DNA of 64,000 bases from G965204755 sp965243415 (GTDB taxonomy: Bacteria; Acidobacteriota; Vicinamibacteria; Marinacidobacterales; Marinacidobacteraceae), in assembly GCA_965243415.1 (NCBI GenBank), contig OZ251549.1, forward strand, positions 682,001 to 746,000, in the 5' to 3' direction. The notes beneath the pieces are model-generated. The model made no database searches. It was not told where the DNA came from and saw only the letters and a list, made by a program, of their open reading frames with translations. Position 1 is the first letter of the stretch. Each line of letters opens with the position of its first letter. A program made the translations under genes and the position numbers. Below, piece by piece: positions 28,321 through 37,126 of this stretch.

Positions 28321-28907
28321 TCGGCGCACTCCTGCGGGCGGCGGCGGCCGGTGCGCACCAGGTCCAGCATGTTGCGGGCGAAGCCGAAGGAGAGCATCCC
28401 GTGGCCGCACATGGTGGAGAGGGTGAGCGTGGCGCGGTCCGGGAGGCGGTCGAGGTTCCCGAAGAAGCCCAGCGAGTACTCGACGCTGTGGCGGACGATG
28501 CCGGCCTCCGCGGCCAGTTCGGCGGCGCGTTCGGTCAACCCGCTGATGTTGATGGAGAGGCCCAGGTCGGCTTCGCGCAGATCCTTCAGGAAGGCGATCA
28601 GGGGCGGCTCGGCGTCGAAGACCGCGGAGACCACCGTGGGCGTCTTCACCCCTTCCCGGATCGCCTCCGCCGCCAGGCGCTTCCGCCGCCGCCAGTGCGC
28701 CAGCGGATTCAGGCGGGAGGGGCGGAAGACGCCGCCGCGGGTGGCGTCGCCGAGGTTGATGGGGCCGTGCCGCAGGGCGATCTCGGTGAACCGCCGCAGT
28801 TTCTCCGGCGCTCCCTCGTCGTTGAGGCCGCGCGCGGCCATGGCGAACACGATGTAGTCGTCGGTGAGCGTCTCCGGCGCCCCGTAGCGGTGGAGGGTGT
28901 TCGTCAT
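28248..28907 (-). CDS. Unknown conserved-looking protein with C-terminal cysteine cluster
   Basis: A 219-residue protein from ATG 28907, not recognised. It is mostly helical with no leader. The C-terminal third is distinctive: TLSTMCGHGMLSFGFARNML, then RPQECAEAMARFCSCGIFNT, then RACRIL. Its five cysteines with one His in under 50 residues could bind an Fe-S cluster or metal. That is inference only. The central GLSINISGLTERAAELAAE looks like an ordinary alpha/beta segment. It is transcribed alone and convergent with the second binding-protein gene. Its final codons also exist as a decayed copy in the spacer. Confidence 0.7.
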   Translation of the reverse strand: MTNTLHRYGAPETLTDDYIVFAMAARGLNDEGAPEKLRRFTEIALRHGPINLGDATRGGVFRPSRLNPLAHWRRRKRLAAEAIREGVKTPTVVSAVFDAEPPLIAFLKDLREADLGLSINISGLTERAAELAAEAGIVRHSVEYSLGFFGNLDRLPDRATLTLSTMCGHGMLSFGFARNMLDLVRTGRRRPQECAEAMARFCSCGIFNTTRACRILRGD

Positions 28908-29610
28908 CGGCAACGGATTATGGAACGACCCCCGGGCGCCCCCCGCGCCGGGCCGGAACCGACCCGACTCTCCCGACTCGATTCTCCCGACTCGACGCCC
29001 CCGATTCGATTCGACCCGATCCGCCGGAAGCCGCCGACTCCGAAGCCCGGCGGGGCGGCGCCGCGCGGCTTCTACAATCGGCGGGTCGATTCCCCCGGGG
29101 CGGCCCCGACCCGGGCCGCGAGCGCACCGCTCTCCGCGGAGGGACCCCGGACGACACTTCCCGCGCCGAGTGCCTCCGTCGAACGCGCCGCGCCGGAGCG
29201 GCGGCGCGCGCCCGCACCCGGCCCGACCGACCGGAGCCATCCCCGCCACGGAACCCGCCGGGCCGATCCCGATCCGGTCCCCCGGAGCCCATCCCCGACC
29301 GGTTCGTCCCCGATCGGCTCGTTCCTGATCGGCTCGTCCCCGACCGGAGCCAATTCCTCCCCGACCAGTCTTCCGACCTGGCGAGTTCTGCCCTGACCGG
29401 ATTGGCCAGACCGATTCCACCCTGACCGTTTCGCCCCGCAGCCGTTCCTCCCCGACCGGCCTGCCCGTCGAGTTCTGCCCTCACCAAGCCGGCCTGACCG
29501 GACTGGCCTGACCGGACTGGCCTGACCGGTTCCACACTGATCGTCCGGTCCCTGACCGATCCCTCCCTGCGAGCCATCCCCTGACCGATCCCTCCCTGAC
29601 CGATTCCTCC
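28908..29610. repeat. Spacer of short degenerate tandem repeats, no gene seen
   Basis: The 703-bp spacer holds successive minisatellite patches. GACTCGATTCTCCC-like units lie around 28970-29030. A 15-bp unit of the type CCGATCGGCTCGTTC lies around 29305-29350. TGACCGGACTGGCC-like units lie around 29495-29535, and TGACCGATCCCTCC-like units around 29555-29610, running into the next start codon. A TACAAT sequence is at 29073-29078. No coding sequence is convincing in either strand. Confidence 0.75.
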
Positions 29611-31113
29611 GTGCCGGATTCTTCCGTGACGCCGCCGGACGACGCCGGCCCGGTGGCCGCCTCCGCCCGGAGCGCCGCGCCGGAGTGGCAGCCGGCGGCA
29701 GCAGTCCCGGCAGCCCGGCCCGACTCCGGCCTCGCCGCATGCCTCACCGCCGGCTGGCCGGCGCACCGTCCGCCGCCCGACGGGCGTTCCTTCCGCCTCT
29801 TCCTCAGCCGGGACGGCGCCGCCGCCCGCGCGGCGCTCCAAGCCGCCGTCGCGACCCGCCGCGACGCGACCGTCCTCCCCGGCGGCGACCCGGAGGACCT
29901 GCCGCTGCGCCTCGCGGAACTCGGCCCGCCGCCGGAAGGAACGCGGGCGATCGCCGTCGCCGACTTCCATCGGGCGTTCCCGCTGCGCCTCCCGAAGTCG
30001 CGGGGCGGGAAGCCCGTTCCGCCGCCGCACCCGCCGACGCTCGCCGCGCCGATGTATGTCCTCGCCCGGCTGATGCGCCTCGCCGGCGGCCGCTGCGACC
30101 TGCTCTTCGCCGCCCCGGAAGGGGAAGTGCTCCGCCGCGCTTCCGACCTCCTCGCCGGCCGCGGCGGCGCCTGCCACCTCGAAGTCCGCCGCGAGGACAC
30201 GCCTCCGGGAACCGCCGGCGAGGCCCCCCACGCCGAACCGCCGCCGGACTCCGCTCCCGGTCCCGCCGACCTCGAAAACGCCCGGACGGCGGCGGACCTG
30301 CGCCGCCTCGCCCTCCACGCCCCCGGTCTCCGTGAGCGCTCGGAGGCGGCGCGCGCCGCCGTCGAACGGGAACCGGACCACCCGGTCGGACGACTCCTGC
30401 TCGGTTCGACGCTCGGCGAGCGGAACGACACCGCGGCCGCCGCCACCGCCTTCCGCCGCGCCGCCGAACAGGCCCCCGACCTCGCCGCCGCCCACTTCGA
30501 ACTGGGCAAGGTGCTGATCCGGCTGGACGACCTCGAAGGGGCCCTCGCCGCGTTCCGCCGGACCACCGAGACGCTGCCGGAGTTCGCCTCCGGCTGGGCC
30601 AACGCCGGCGCCGCCCTCGGCGAACTGGAGCGCCCCGCCGAAGGGCTCGCCGACCTCCGCCGCGCCGCGGACCTCGACCCGCTCAGCCACGCCCCGATCT
30701 CGAACCTGGGGGTGACCCTGCGCGACCTCGGCCGGCTCGAGGAAGCGGAGGCCGCCTTCCGCCGGGCGCTGGAACTGGCCCCCGACTTCGTCTTCGGCCG
30801 CTACAACCTGGCCGGCGCCGTCTTTCTCCGGGGCCGCCACGCCGAGGCGGTCCGCCTGTTCGAGGAAGCCCGGGAACACGACCCCTCCGGTTCTCCCCGG
30901 CAGCGGCTGCTGCTCGCCGCCGCCCGGCTGGCCGCCGGCGACGGGGAGGGCGCCCTCGCCGAGTACCGCGCCACCTTCGACTCCCTCTCCGGCCAGATGC
31001 GCCTCGACCTGCGGACGGTCGCCGAGTGGGACCTCCGCAACCTGGCGCGCCGCACGGGGGTCAGCGCCGACCTGCGCCGCGCCGCCGCCCTCCTCCGGGA
31101 GGTCCGGGCCTGA
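29611..31113 (+). CDS. Tetratricopeptide-repeat protein
   Basis: About 500 residues. The first 200 are Ala/Pro/Arg-rich with no recognised fold. From about residue 245 onward there are five or more TPR units, for example AAHFELGKVLIRLDDLEGAL, GWANAGAALGELERPAEGL, ISNLGVTLRDLGRLEEAEAA and GRYNLAGAVFLRGRHAEAV, each with the expected G/A/A/P spacing. TPRs mediate protein contacts. No signal peptide or catalytic motif is evident. The GTG start lies in the tail of the minisatellite spacer, so the N-terminus is uncertain and a later start is possible. It precedes the Tat-type operon but is separated by its promoter. Confidence 0.75.
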   Translation: MPDSSVTPPDDAGPVAASARSAAPEWQPAAAVPAARPDSGLAACLTAGWPAHRPPPDGRSFRLFLSRDGAAARAALQAAVATRRDATVLPGGDPEDLPLRLAELGPPPEGTRAIAVADFHRAFPLRLPKSRGGKPVPPPHPPTLAAPMYVLARLMRLAGGRCDLLFAAPEGEVLRRASDLLAGRGGACHLEVRREDTPPGTAGEAPHAEPPPDSAPGPADLENARTAADLRRLALHAPGLRERSEAARAAVEREPDHPVGRLLLGSTLGERNDTAAAATAFRRAAEQAPDLAAAHFELGKVLIRLDDLEGALAAFRRTTETLPEFASGWANAGAALGELERPAEGLADLRRAADLDPLSHAPISNLGVTLRDLGRLEEAEAAFRRALELAPDFVFGRYNLAGAVFLRGRHAEAVRLFEEAREHDPSGSPRQRLLLAAARLAAGDGEGALAEYRATFDSLSGQMRLDLRTVAEWDLRNLARRTGVSADLRRAAALLREVRA

Positions 31114-31150
31114 GCCCGGGAAGCGCCGGCCGCCCCCTTCCGGTTTTCGT

Positions 31151-31179
31151 TTGACTTCCGCCGGCGATCCGTCTATAAG
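31151..31179 (+). promoter_or_regulatory. Sigma-70-type promoter for the exported-protein operon
   Basis: TTGACT at 31151-31156, a 17-bp spacer, then TATAAG at 31174-31179. It lies in a locally AT-richer patch 135 bp before the first gene of the three-gene operon. It is the best promoter match seen in the window. Confidence 0.8.
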
Positions 31180-31314
31180 GACGGATTCTCCGGCGCGCTT
31201 CCCGCGGTTTCCCGCGCTTCGCTCGCGGGCCGGAAGATTCCGGGAGGCCGCGCTCCGGTGATCCCGCCCCGGAACCCCGGTCCCGGACGCCCCTTCCCGG
31301 GAGGCTCACACTCC

Positions 31315-32790
31315 ATGACTCCACTCCTGACACACTCGAAACGACCCGCGAGGCTGGTGCTGCCGGCCCTGGCGGCCGCGCTCCTCCTCGGCGGCGTCGC
31401 GACAGCGCAGGAGGAGACCGGCGAGCAGAAGGCCCCGGCCGGCGAGAAGCACCCGCTCCTGCCCGACCACGAAGTCCTGAACGAGTTCGGGGTCATCAGT
31501 TCGAGCGGCCACGACGACGGCGGCTGGCACCTGCCCCCCGAACTGCGCGTCCCCGAGCAGTACCAGTACCGCCGGCGCGACCGCCAGTTGAAGGAAGTGG
31601 ACCTCACCGGCAACCAGTTGCCGCCGGTCCTGACCGAGATGCGGGTCCTGTCGAAGGAAGTGGCGCCCGGCGGCGAAGTCCGCGCGATGGCCCGGGTGGT
31701 CTCCCCGTACAACAAGGCGCAGTCGTTCGTCTCGCTCTTCTACAACCGGGAACTCGGCCGCGCGGCGACGATGTACATCAACTTCAAGCCGAACGAGAAG
31801 GACGAAACGCTGTTCCTCGGCCGCGGCAAGTTGTCGCGCTACGCCGCGCCCGGAAGGTATGTCGTGGGCACCACGATCATCGCCGACAAGGTGGGCGACC
31901 GGAAGGCGTATTGGGCCGACTTCCACAAGGCGATGCAGGAAGAGGACGGCCAGCCCATCGGTTTCATGGTCACCCAGGGTGACAGCGTGGACATCAGCGC
32001 CCCCACCCTGGTCTCGGTGGAAGTCGAGACCGAGCGGGTGCGCGCCGGCGACGGCCTCATCCGCTACAGCGTGCTGGCCGAGGACGATGTGTCCGGGCCC
32101 ACCGAGGCCGAAACGGTCTGGGTGTCCCCCTCCGGCTACCACCAGATCCGCTCCACGATGGTCATGGTGGGCGGCCAGCCGGGTCTGTTCCGGGGCGCCC
32201 TCCAGATCCCGCGCTGGTACGAGGGCGGGGAGTGGTACCTGATGCGCGTCTCGCTCAAGGACGACGCCACGAACATCCGCTACTACTTCTCCAAGACCGA
32301 GCCGAAGATGCAGATGGCCACCGTCTCGGTGGAGCAGGAATCGGAGATGGTGGACCAGACCCCGGCGAAGGTGCTGGCGGTCCAGTTCACCAAGAACGAG
32401 GCGAAACTGGGCGAGCAGGTGGGGATCACGGTCCTCGCCGAGGACGACCTCTCCGGCGTACGCGGGATCGAGGGGTATGTGCGCTCGCCGAACGGCGCCG
32501 ACGCCCTGAAGGTCAAACTCAAGAGCATGACCCCGGAGATGGGCGGTTATGTGGCGCTGAACCGGCCCTCGAAACTCCCCGAGCCGAACATCTGGACCGG
32601 CTCCTTCACCGTCACCGAGACGATGGAGTGGGGCGAATGGGAACTGGTGCGGCTCGGGATCTCCGACAGCGCGCGCAACTTCTACACCTACTACGAGGAC
32701 CGGGATCCGGAGATCGACGGCATCTCCGTCCGGTTCTTCCGCGAAGACACCGATTCCGCCGAGTCCGGCGGGAAGGAGGATCCTCGATGA
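31315..32790 (+). CDS. Secreted protein with two Ig-like beta-sandwich repeats
   Basis: A 491-residue exported protein. The leader core is LVLPALAAALLLGGVATAQ. After an N-terminal region come two related beta domains. One contains SAPTLVSVEVETERVRAGDG with VLAEDDVSGPTEAE. The other contains DQTPAKVLAVQFTKNEAKLG with VLAEDDLSGVRGIEG. Each ends in a GxWxLMR/GEWELVRL strand and an aromatic YYF or YYED turn. The repeated AEDD(V/L)SG suggests a calcium-binding or structural loop. ATG 31315 follows GGGAGG. It ends overlapping the next gene (ATGA). No enzyme motif is seen. It is probably a cell-surface or binding partner of the next protein. Confidence 0.75.
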   Translation: MTPLLTHSKRPARLVLPALAAALLLGGVATAQEETGEQKAPAGEKHPLLPDHEVLNEFGVISSSGHDDGGWHLPPELRVPEQYQYRRRDRQLKEVDLTGNQLPPVLTEMRVLSKEVAPGGEVRAMARVVSPYNKAQSFVSLFYNRELGRAATMYINFKPNEKDETLFLGRGKLSRYAAPGRYVVGTTIIADKVGDRKAYWADFHKAMQEEDGQPIGFMVTQGDSVDISAPTLVSVEVETERVRAGDGLIRYSVLAEDDVSGPTEAETVWVSPSGYHQIRSTMVMVGGQPGLFRGALQIPRWYEGGEWYLMRVSLKDDATNIRYYFSKTEPKMQMATVSVEQESEMVDQTPAKVLAVQFTKNEAKLGEQVGITVLAEDDLSGVRGIEGYVRSPNGADALKVKLKSMTPEMGGYVALNRPSKLPEPNIWTGSFTVTETMEWGEWELVRLGISDSARNFYTYYEDRDPEIDGISVRFFREDTDSAESGGKEDPR

Positions 32791-34115
32791 TGGATCGCCG
32801 TGATTTCTTCAAACTGGGCGCCGCCGCCGGCGCCGGAGCGGTGCTCAGCGGTCGCAACGCGGCCGGGAGCCCGATCCTCGAGGCCGGGGCCGGGATCCCG
32901 CAGGGGGGAATGATCCTCCCGGAGAACCCCGGCTTCCGCACCAAGCACCTGGTCACCGTCATCCTCGGGAACGGCGCCCGGAAGATCGATGTCATCGACA
33001 ATCCGGAGCACTCCCCGCACCAGACCCGGATGGTGAAGGACGCCACCGTCTTCACCGAGGACTACGGCGAGACCGCGAACCTCCACGGCTACATGTACAC
33101 GGAGGTCCTGAGCGGTCGGGACGCGCCGGCCCAGCGGCCGCGCTACCCCACCTGGTCCGAGTACATCCGGAAGAAGTCCGGGGGCACGGCGACCGACTAC
33201 TGGACGCTCCAGGGCGCCTCGTACTACCGCGCCTGGACCTGGGATGTGAAGCACTTCAGCCAGCATCCCGAGTACGGCGTGGAGCACGGCTCGACCAGCC
33301 TCACGATGAACCGGATCTTCTACCCGGAGCAGACGCTCACCGCGGAGCAGATCGTGGACCTCAATGTGGAGAAGGGCCTCGGCCACACTCCCGCCGAGCG
33401 CAAGCAGGTGGTGGACTTCGTCGCCGAAGTCCTGGCGCGGAAGTCCTACCTCCCGCCCTCCACGAAGGAGCCGGTCATCGAGCGCGAGATCCCCTACGGG
33501 GACGCGCAGGTGCTGACGCTCGTCCCGCAGATCCTCAAGGAGTTCAAGCCCCGGTCCATCACCGCGCAGATCCTCGCCCTCGACGATGCGCACGCCGACT
33601 TCGGGTTCTGGGACTACAACACGGACTACGGCGAGTACATCAAGCACATCAAGACCACCGACGAACTGATCGGCAACCTCTGGAACGAGATCCAGGCCGA
33701 TCCGTACCTGCGCGACACCACGGCGCTCGTCATCCGGCCGGAGTGCGGCCGCGACGACGAGGTGAACATCTACGGACAGTTGGGCCACAGCCCGGGCAAC
33801 TACTACGCCCACTATGTGTGGCTCATGGCGCTCGGCCCGGACTTCAAGAAGGGCCACACCGTCACCGAGCGGGTGCAGCGGCGGGATGTGGTCCCGACGC
33901 TCACCTACCTCATGTCCGGGGAGAACGCCGAGTACGCCACCGGCCATGTGCGCACCCAGATGTTCCTGGACGAGTACCGGCTGCCGCCGTACATCCTCCC
34001 CCCGACCGCCGAGGTCAGGGAGCCCGCGGTGGACTGGGAGAAGATCGTCGAGGAGCGCCGCACCGCCGAGAGGGTGAAGGAATTCGCCCGCTCGACCGTC
34101 GGCTACGGCGGCTGA
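32787..34115 (+). CDS. Tat-exported alkaline phosphatase-superfamily-like protein
   Basis: A 442-residue protein with a twin-arginine leader (MDRRDFFKLGAAAGAGAV). The body contains KHLVTVILGNGARK at the start, DDAHADFGFWDYNTDY in the middle, then IRPECGRDDEVN and LGHSPGNYYAHYVWLMALGP. That order resembles the metal-binding Asp/His pattern of alkaline phosphatase/sulfatase-fold proteins (including DUF1501-type Tat substrates), but the match is partial. The start ATG 32787 overlaps the preceding stop, with GGAAGGAGG seven bases before. A second ATG at 32790 would serve equally. Tat export suggests folding with metal in the cytoplasm. The substrate is unknown. Confidence 0.7.
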   Translation: MMDRRDFFKLGAAAGAGAVLSGRNAAGSPILEAGAGIPQGGMILPENPGFRTKHLVTVILGNGARKIDVIDNPEHSPHQTRMVKDATVFTEDYGETANLHGYMYTEVLSGRDAPAQRPRYPTWSEYIRKKSGGTATDYWTLQGASYYRAWTWDVKHFSQHPEYGVEHGSTSLTMNRIFYPEQTLTAEQIVDLNVEKGLGHTPAERKQVVDFVAEVLARKSYLPPSTKEPVIEREIPYGDAQVLTLVPQILKEFKPRSITAQILALDDAHADFGFWDYNTDYGEYIKHIKTTDELIGNLWNEIQADPYLRDTTALVIRPECGRDDEVNIYGQLGHSPGNYYAHYVWLMALGPDFKKGHTVTERVQRRDVVPTLTYLMSGENAEYATGHVRTQMFLDEYRLPPYILPPTAEVREPAVDWEKIVEERRTAERVKEFARSTVGYGG

Positions 34116-34170
34116 CCCTCCCGGCTCACGCCTCCAACCAGCACCACCCATCACGAGGAGCAACCACACC

Positions 34171-34452
34171 ATGGACGACCTGAACCGCCGCGCCTTCCTG
34201 CGCGGAGCTGGTCTGGCCTTCGCCGGCGTCGTCGGCGCCGCCTCCTTCGGCGCCGCCGCGCAGCAGGAAGAGGAAGAGGAGAAGGAGTCGAAGGACACCT
34301 CCGAAGAGGAGGAGGAACTCGACTACGACGCCCTCTTCGCCGAGGACGCCGGGGACGAGGACACGCGCGCCTGCCCGCAGTGCGGGGCGCTCATGTACCG
34401 CCAGGGGCGGACCTGGACCTGCGAGAACTGCGGCTACAGCTATGTGGAGTAG
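34171..34452 (+). CDS. Small Tat-leader protein with zinc ribbon
   Basis: A 93-residue protein in three parts. A twin-arginine-type leader NRRAFLRGAGLAFAGVVGAA comes first. A very acidic linker of Glu runs about 40 residues. A C-terminal zinc-ribbon or rubredoxin-like knuckle pair CPQCGALMYRQGRTW, then CENCGYSYVE, ends the protein. It is the third gene of the operon, 55 bp after the phosphatase-like gene and before a strong terminator. A zinc ribbon exported in folded form is unusual, and Tat export would fit metal loading in the cytoplasm. The function is unknown. Electron transfer (rubredoxin-like) or metal handling is conceivable. Confidence 0.75.
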   Translation: MDDLNRRAFLRGAGLAFAGVVGAASFGAAAQQEEEEEKESKDTSEEEEELDYDALFAEDAGDEDTRACPQCGALMYRQGRTWTCENCGYSYVE

Positions 34453-34485
34453 CCGCTAGGCGCGAGAACCTCCCCACTTCGCGGA

Positions 34486-34516
34486 CCGGGTCGGCGGGAG
34501 ACCGCCGGCCCGGTTT
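34486..34516 (+). terminator. Rho-independent terminator after the Tat operon
   Basis: A 12-bp stem, CCGGGTCGGCGG paired with CCGCCGGCCCGG (one G-T pair) around a GAGA-type loop, is followed by TTTCT. An outer stem CGCGAGAA/TTCTCGCG at 34461 and 34514 could extend it. Confidence 0.7.
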
Positions 34517-34554
34517 CTCGCGTACGGCCCCGGCAGAGGACGGGCGCTGTCGGA

Positions 34555-35520
34555 TCAGACCGGCGGGGCGACGAGGAGGTGTCCGAAGCAGAGGAACAGG
34601 ATGATGGCGACCGCGTGCATCGTGTGTTCGGCGCTGCCGCGGCGGTAGGTCCAGTACCGGAAGGCGCCGTTCGGGGCCGTTCCCCGCTCCATCACCGCGC
34701 GGGCGAAGTAGATGCGCTGGATCGCGATGAGGTTCGTGAAGACCGCCAGGACGATGAGCGCCGCGTGGGCGTTGCCGCAGACGAGCCCGAGGATCACCGA
34801 GACGGTCCGCTCCGGGCGCTCCATGAAGCCCACGGCGCAGTGCGGGATCAGGATCTCGGCCCGGGCGCGCGCGTAGGAAGTCGCCACGGTGCCGAGGACC
34901 GCCAGGCACCAGAGCGCCAGGTATCGGCTCTGGGCGGCCCCTTCGAGGTGGAGGAGCACCCAGGCCAGCAGGCCGAACAGCAGCAGCATGTCGGCGTAGC
35001 GGTCCACCACCGAGTCCAGGTAGGCCCCGAACCGGGTCTCGCCGCCGGAGGTCCGGGCGACGGCGCCGTCGAGCGAGTCGAACGCGCCGCCGAGCAGCAC
35101 CACCCAGCCCGCCGTCCACTGGTCGCCCTGCCAGAGCGGCCAGAACACCAGCAGGAGCGCCAGCGGGCCGGTCAGGGTGACCGCGTTCGGGGGGATCCGG
35201 GCGCGGATGATCGCCCGGGCCAGGCCGTCGCGGATCCAGGCGAGCGAGTCGGCGGCGACGACGCCCAGGCGGAAGAAGAACGCGACGAGCGGCCCGCGCC
35301 CCGCGGCGCCGCTTGCCGGCGGTTCCGACGGAGGCGGCGCCGGGGCCGCGGGGGGTGGGGGTGGCACGACGGGCGCTCGGCGGGCGGAGGTCGAGGGGCT
35401 GCGCGAGGACTCGGGGCGGGGCCGCCGGGCTGACCGGAAGCCCGCGGACCGGCACCCCACCCGAACCCGACCACCATCCGGTCGGGCAGCCGATCGGGCA
35501 CCCGATCGGGGGAATAGCAT
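34555..35520 (-). CDS. CDP-alcohol phosphatidyltransferase
   Basis: An integral membrane enzyme that joins a CDP-activated lipid to an alcohol head group. The diagnostic motif D-x2-D-G-x2-A-R-x8-G-x3-D-x3-D is complete in DSLDGAVARTSGGETRFGAY followed by LDSVVDRYAD. About six hydrophobic helices follow the catalytic loop. The final 200 residues match the family length. ATG 35520 adds about 80 Pro/Arg-rich residues before the first helix, so the true start may be an internal GTG. Inositol-phosphate synthase at 22.5 kb makes a phosphatidylinositol-phosphate synthase role attractive, but the head group cannot be read from sequence by eye. It diverges from the lipid-kinase gene. Confidence 0.82.
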   Translation of the reverse strand: MLFPRSGARSAARPDGGRVRVGCRSAGFRSARRPRPESSRSPSTSARRAPVVPPPPPAAPAPPPSEPPASGAAGRGPLVAFFFRLGVVAADSLAWIRDGLARAIIRARIPPNAVTLTGPLALLLVFWPLWQGDQWTAGWVVLLGGAFDSLDGAVARTSGGETRFGAYLDSVVDRYADMLLLFGLLAWVLLHLEGAAQSRYLALWCLAVLGTVATSYARARAEILIPHCAVGFMERPERTVSVILGLVCGNAHAALIVLAVFTNLIAIQRIYFARAVMERGTAPNGAFRYWTYRRGSAEHTMHAVAIILFLCFGHLLVAPPV

Positions 35521-35556
35521 AAGCGCGCCGATGCGGTTCGTTTCGCTCCCCGGAGG

Positions 35557-36468
35557 ATGAGCCGCCCGGCGCTGGTGATCGCGAATCCGGCAGCCGCCGG
35601 CGGGGAGGGCCGGCGCAGATGGAACAACCGGATCGCCGAGCGGATGCAGCGGCGCCTGGGCTCCCTGGAACTGGCCTGGACCGAAGCCGCCGGCGACGCC
35701 GAGCGCCTCGCCCGGGAGGCGGCGGATTCGCGCCCGCTGGTCGTGGCCTTCGGCGGGGACGGAACCGCCTCCGAAGTAGCCCGCGGGCTGGCGGCCGCCG
35801 CCGACAGCGGGGAAGCGGAGTTCGGCATCCTCCCCTGCGGCACCGGGAACGACTTCGCCGCCGCCGCCGGGATCCCCCGGGCCTTGCCGGAGGCGGTGGA
35901 CTTCCTCGCCTCCGCCGGCGCCCGGCCGACCGACCTGGGGCTCCTGCAGCTCGACGACGACGCACCGGGCCACTTCCTGAACAGTTGTTCGCTGGGCCTG
36001 GCGGCGGCCGTCGTCGAGCGCACCGCCACCGGCCCGAGGCGGAGCGGGAAGGCGACCTATGCGCTGGCGGCAGCCCGGGAGATCGCGACCCACGCTTCCC
36101 GGATCGTGTGGCTCTCCCTCGACGGGGAACCGGAGCGCCCGCGGGCGGTGCTCGATCTGTCGGTGCTGAACGGCCGGCGTTTCGGCGGCGGCATCCCGCT
36201 GGCGCCGACGGCGGACCCCGGCGATGGCCGCCTGGACGCGGTCCTCATCGGCCCGCTGCGGCTCTCGGCGATCCCGGACGCCGTGTGCCGGCTGCTGCGG
36301 GGCGACCACTTCAGCCGCCGGGAACTCTCCCACGCGCCGGTCAGACGACTCCGGGCGCGCTGGGAGGATGGCCCGGCGGTGCTGGAAGTGGACGGGGAAG
36401 TCCGCCGGGCGACCGCCTCGCTCTCGATCTCGGTGGCGCCCGGCGCGGTCCGACTGCGACGACCCTGA
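35557..36468 (+). CDS. Diacylglycerol kinase-family lipid kinase
   Basis: A 303-residue ATP-dependent lipid kinase of the DagK/YegS type. ALVIANPAAAGGEGRRRW is the N-terminal nucleotide region, VVAFGGDGTASEVARGL the GGDGT signature near residue 69, and ILPCGTGNDFAAAAGIPR the second conserved loop. The C-terminal beta-sandwich ends with VLEVDGEVRRAT. These enzymes phosphorylate diacylglycerol or related lipids to recycle phospholipid precursors. It lies head-to-head with the CDP-alcohol phosphatidyltransferase across 36 bp. Its last 30 codons are duplicated in the following spacer. Confidence 0.9.
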   Translation: MSRPALVIANPAAAGGEGRRRWNNRIAERMQRRLGSLELAWTEAAGDAERLAREAADSRPLVVAFGGDGTASEVARGLAAAADSGEAEFGILPCGTGNDFAAAAGIPRALPEAVDFLASAGARPTDLGLLQLDDDAPGHFLNSCSLGLAAAVVERTATGPRRSGKATYALAAAREIATHASRIVWLSLDGEPERPRAVLDLSVLNGRRFGGGIPLAPTADPGDGRLDAVLIGPLRLSAIPDAVCRLLRGDHFSRRELSHAPVRRLRARWEDGPAVLEVDGEVRRATASLSISVAPGAVRLRRP

Positions 36469-37126
36469 ACCGCCGGGACGACCCCCGGGAGCGCAACGGA
36501 ATCGGGAATCGGGCCCGGCGGAGCCGGTCGGGTACTCCAACGGGCGGTCGATGCCGGGAGGAGGGCGCGGCGGTTCCGGCGCACCGGCCGCCCGTCCGCC
36601 TTCCGGTCGGCGAACTGCGGGCGCCGGGAGGACGGTCCGGCTGTTCCGGAAGGTGGACGGAGAGTGCGCCGGGGCGACCGCCGCGCTCGTGCGATCTCCG
36701 TGGCGCCGAGGGGGTGGCGCTGCGATGGCGCCGAATCACCCGAACAGTTCCGGGCCGCACGCCCGGGTCGGGAAACGCGAAGCGGGACCCGACGGAGTCA
36801 GTCGCGGTCCCGGTACCCCGGGCCCGGCGGTCGGTGGCGCGGAAGACGGCGCGGCGGCTCCGGCGCACGGGCCGCAACTCGTTGCCCGTCCGCCTCCCGG
36901 TCGATGAACTGCGGGCGCCGGGAGGACGGCCCGACCGTTCCGGAAGGTGGACGGAGAGTGCGCCGGGGCGACCGCTTCGCTCGCGCGATCTCCGTGGCGC
37001 CGAGGGGGTGGCGCCGCGACAACACCGAATCACCCCGACGACTCCGGGCCGCGCGCCCGGGTCGGGATCGGAACGCGAACCGGGACCCGGAAGCGGGACC
37101 CCGCGGAGTCAGCCGCGGTTCTCGAG
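36360..37126. repeat. Tandem copies of the lipid kinase/epimerase convergent junction
   Basis: The kinase-end landmark GTGGACGG (last bases GACGG at 36391) recurs at 36656 and 36950, offsets 265 and 294. The epimerase-end landmark GTCAGCCGCGG at 37108 has a copy, GTCAGTCGCGG, at 36797. The whole 640-bp spacer 36469-37108 is therefore about two extra decayed copies of the junction, each with both gene ends. No independent gene is seen. Confidence 0.9.
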
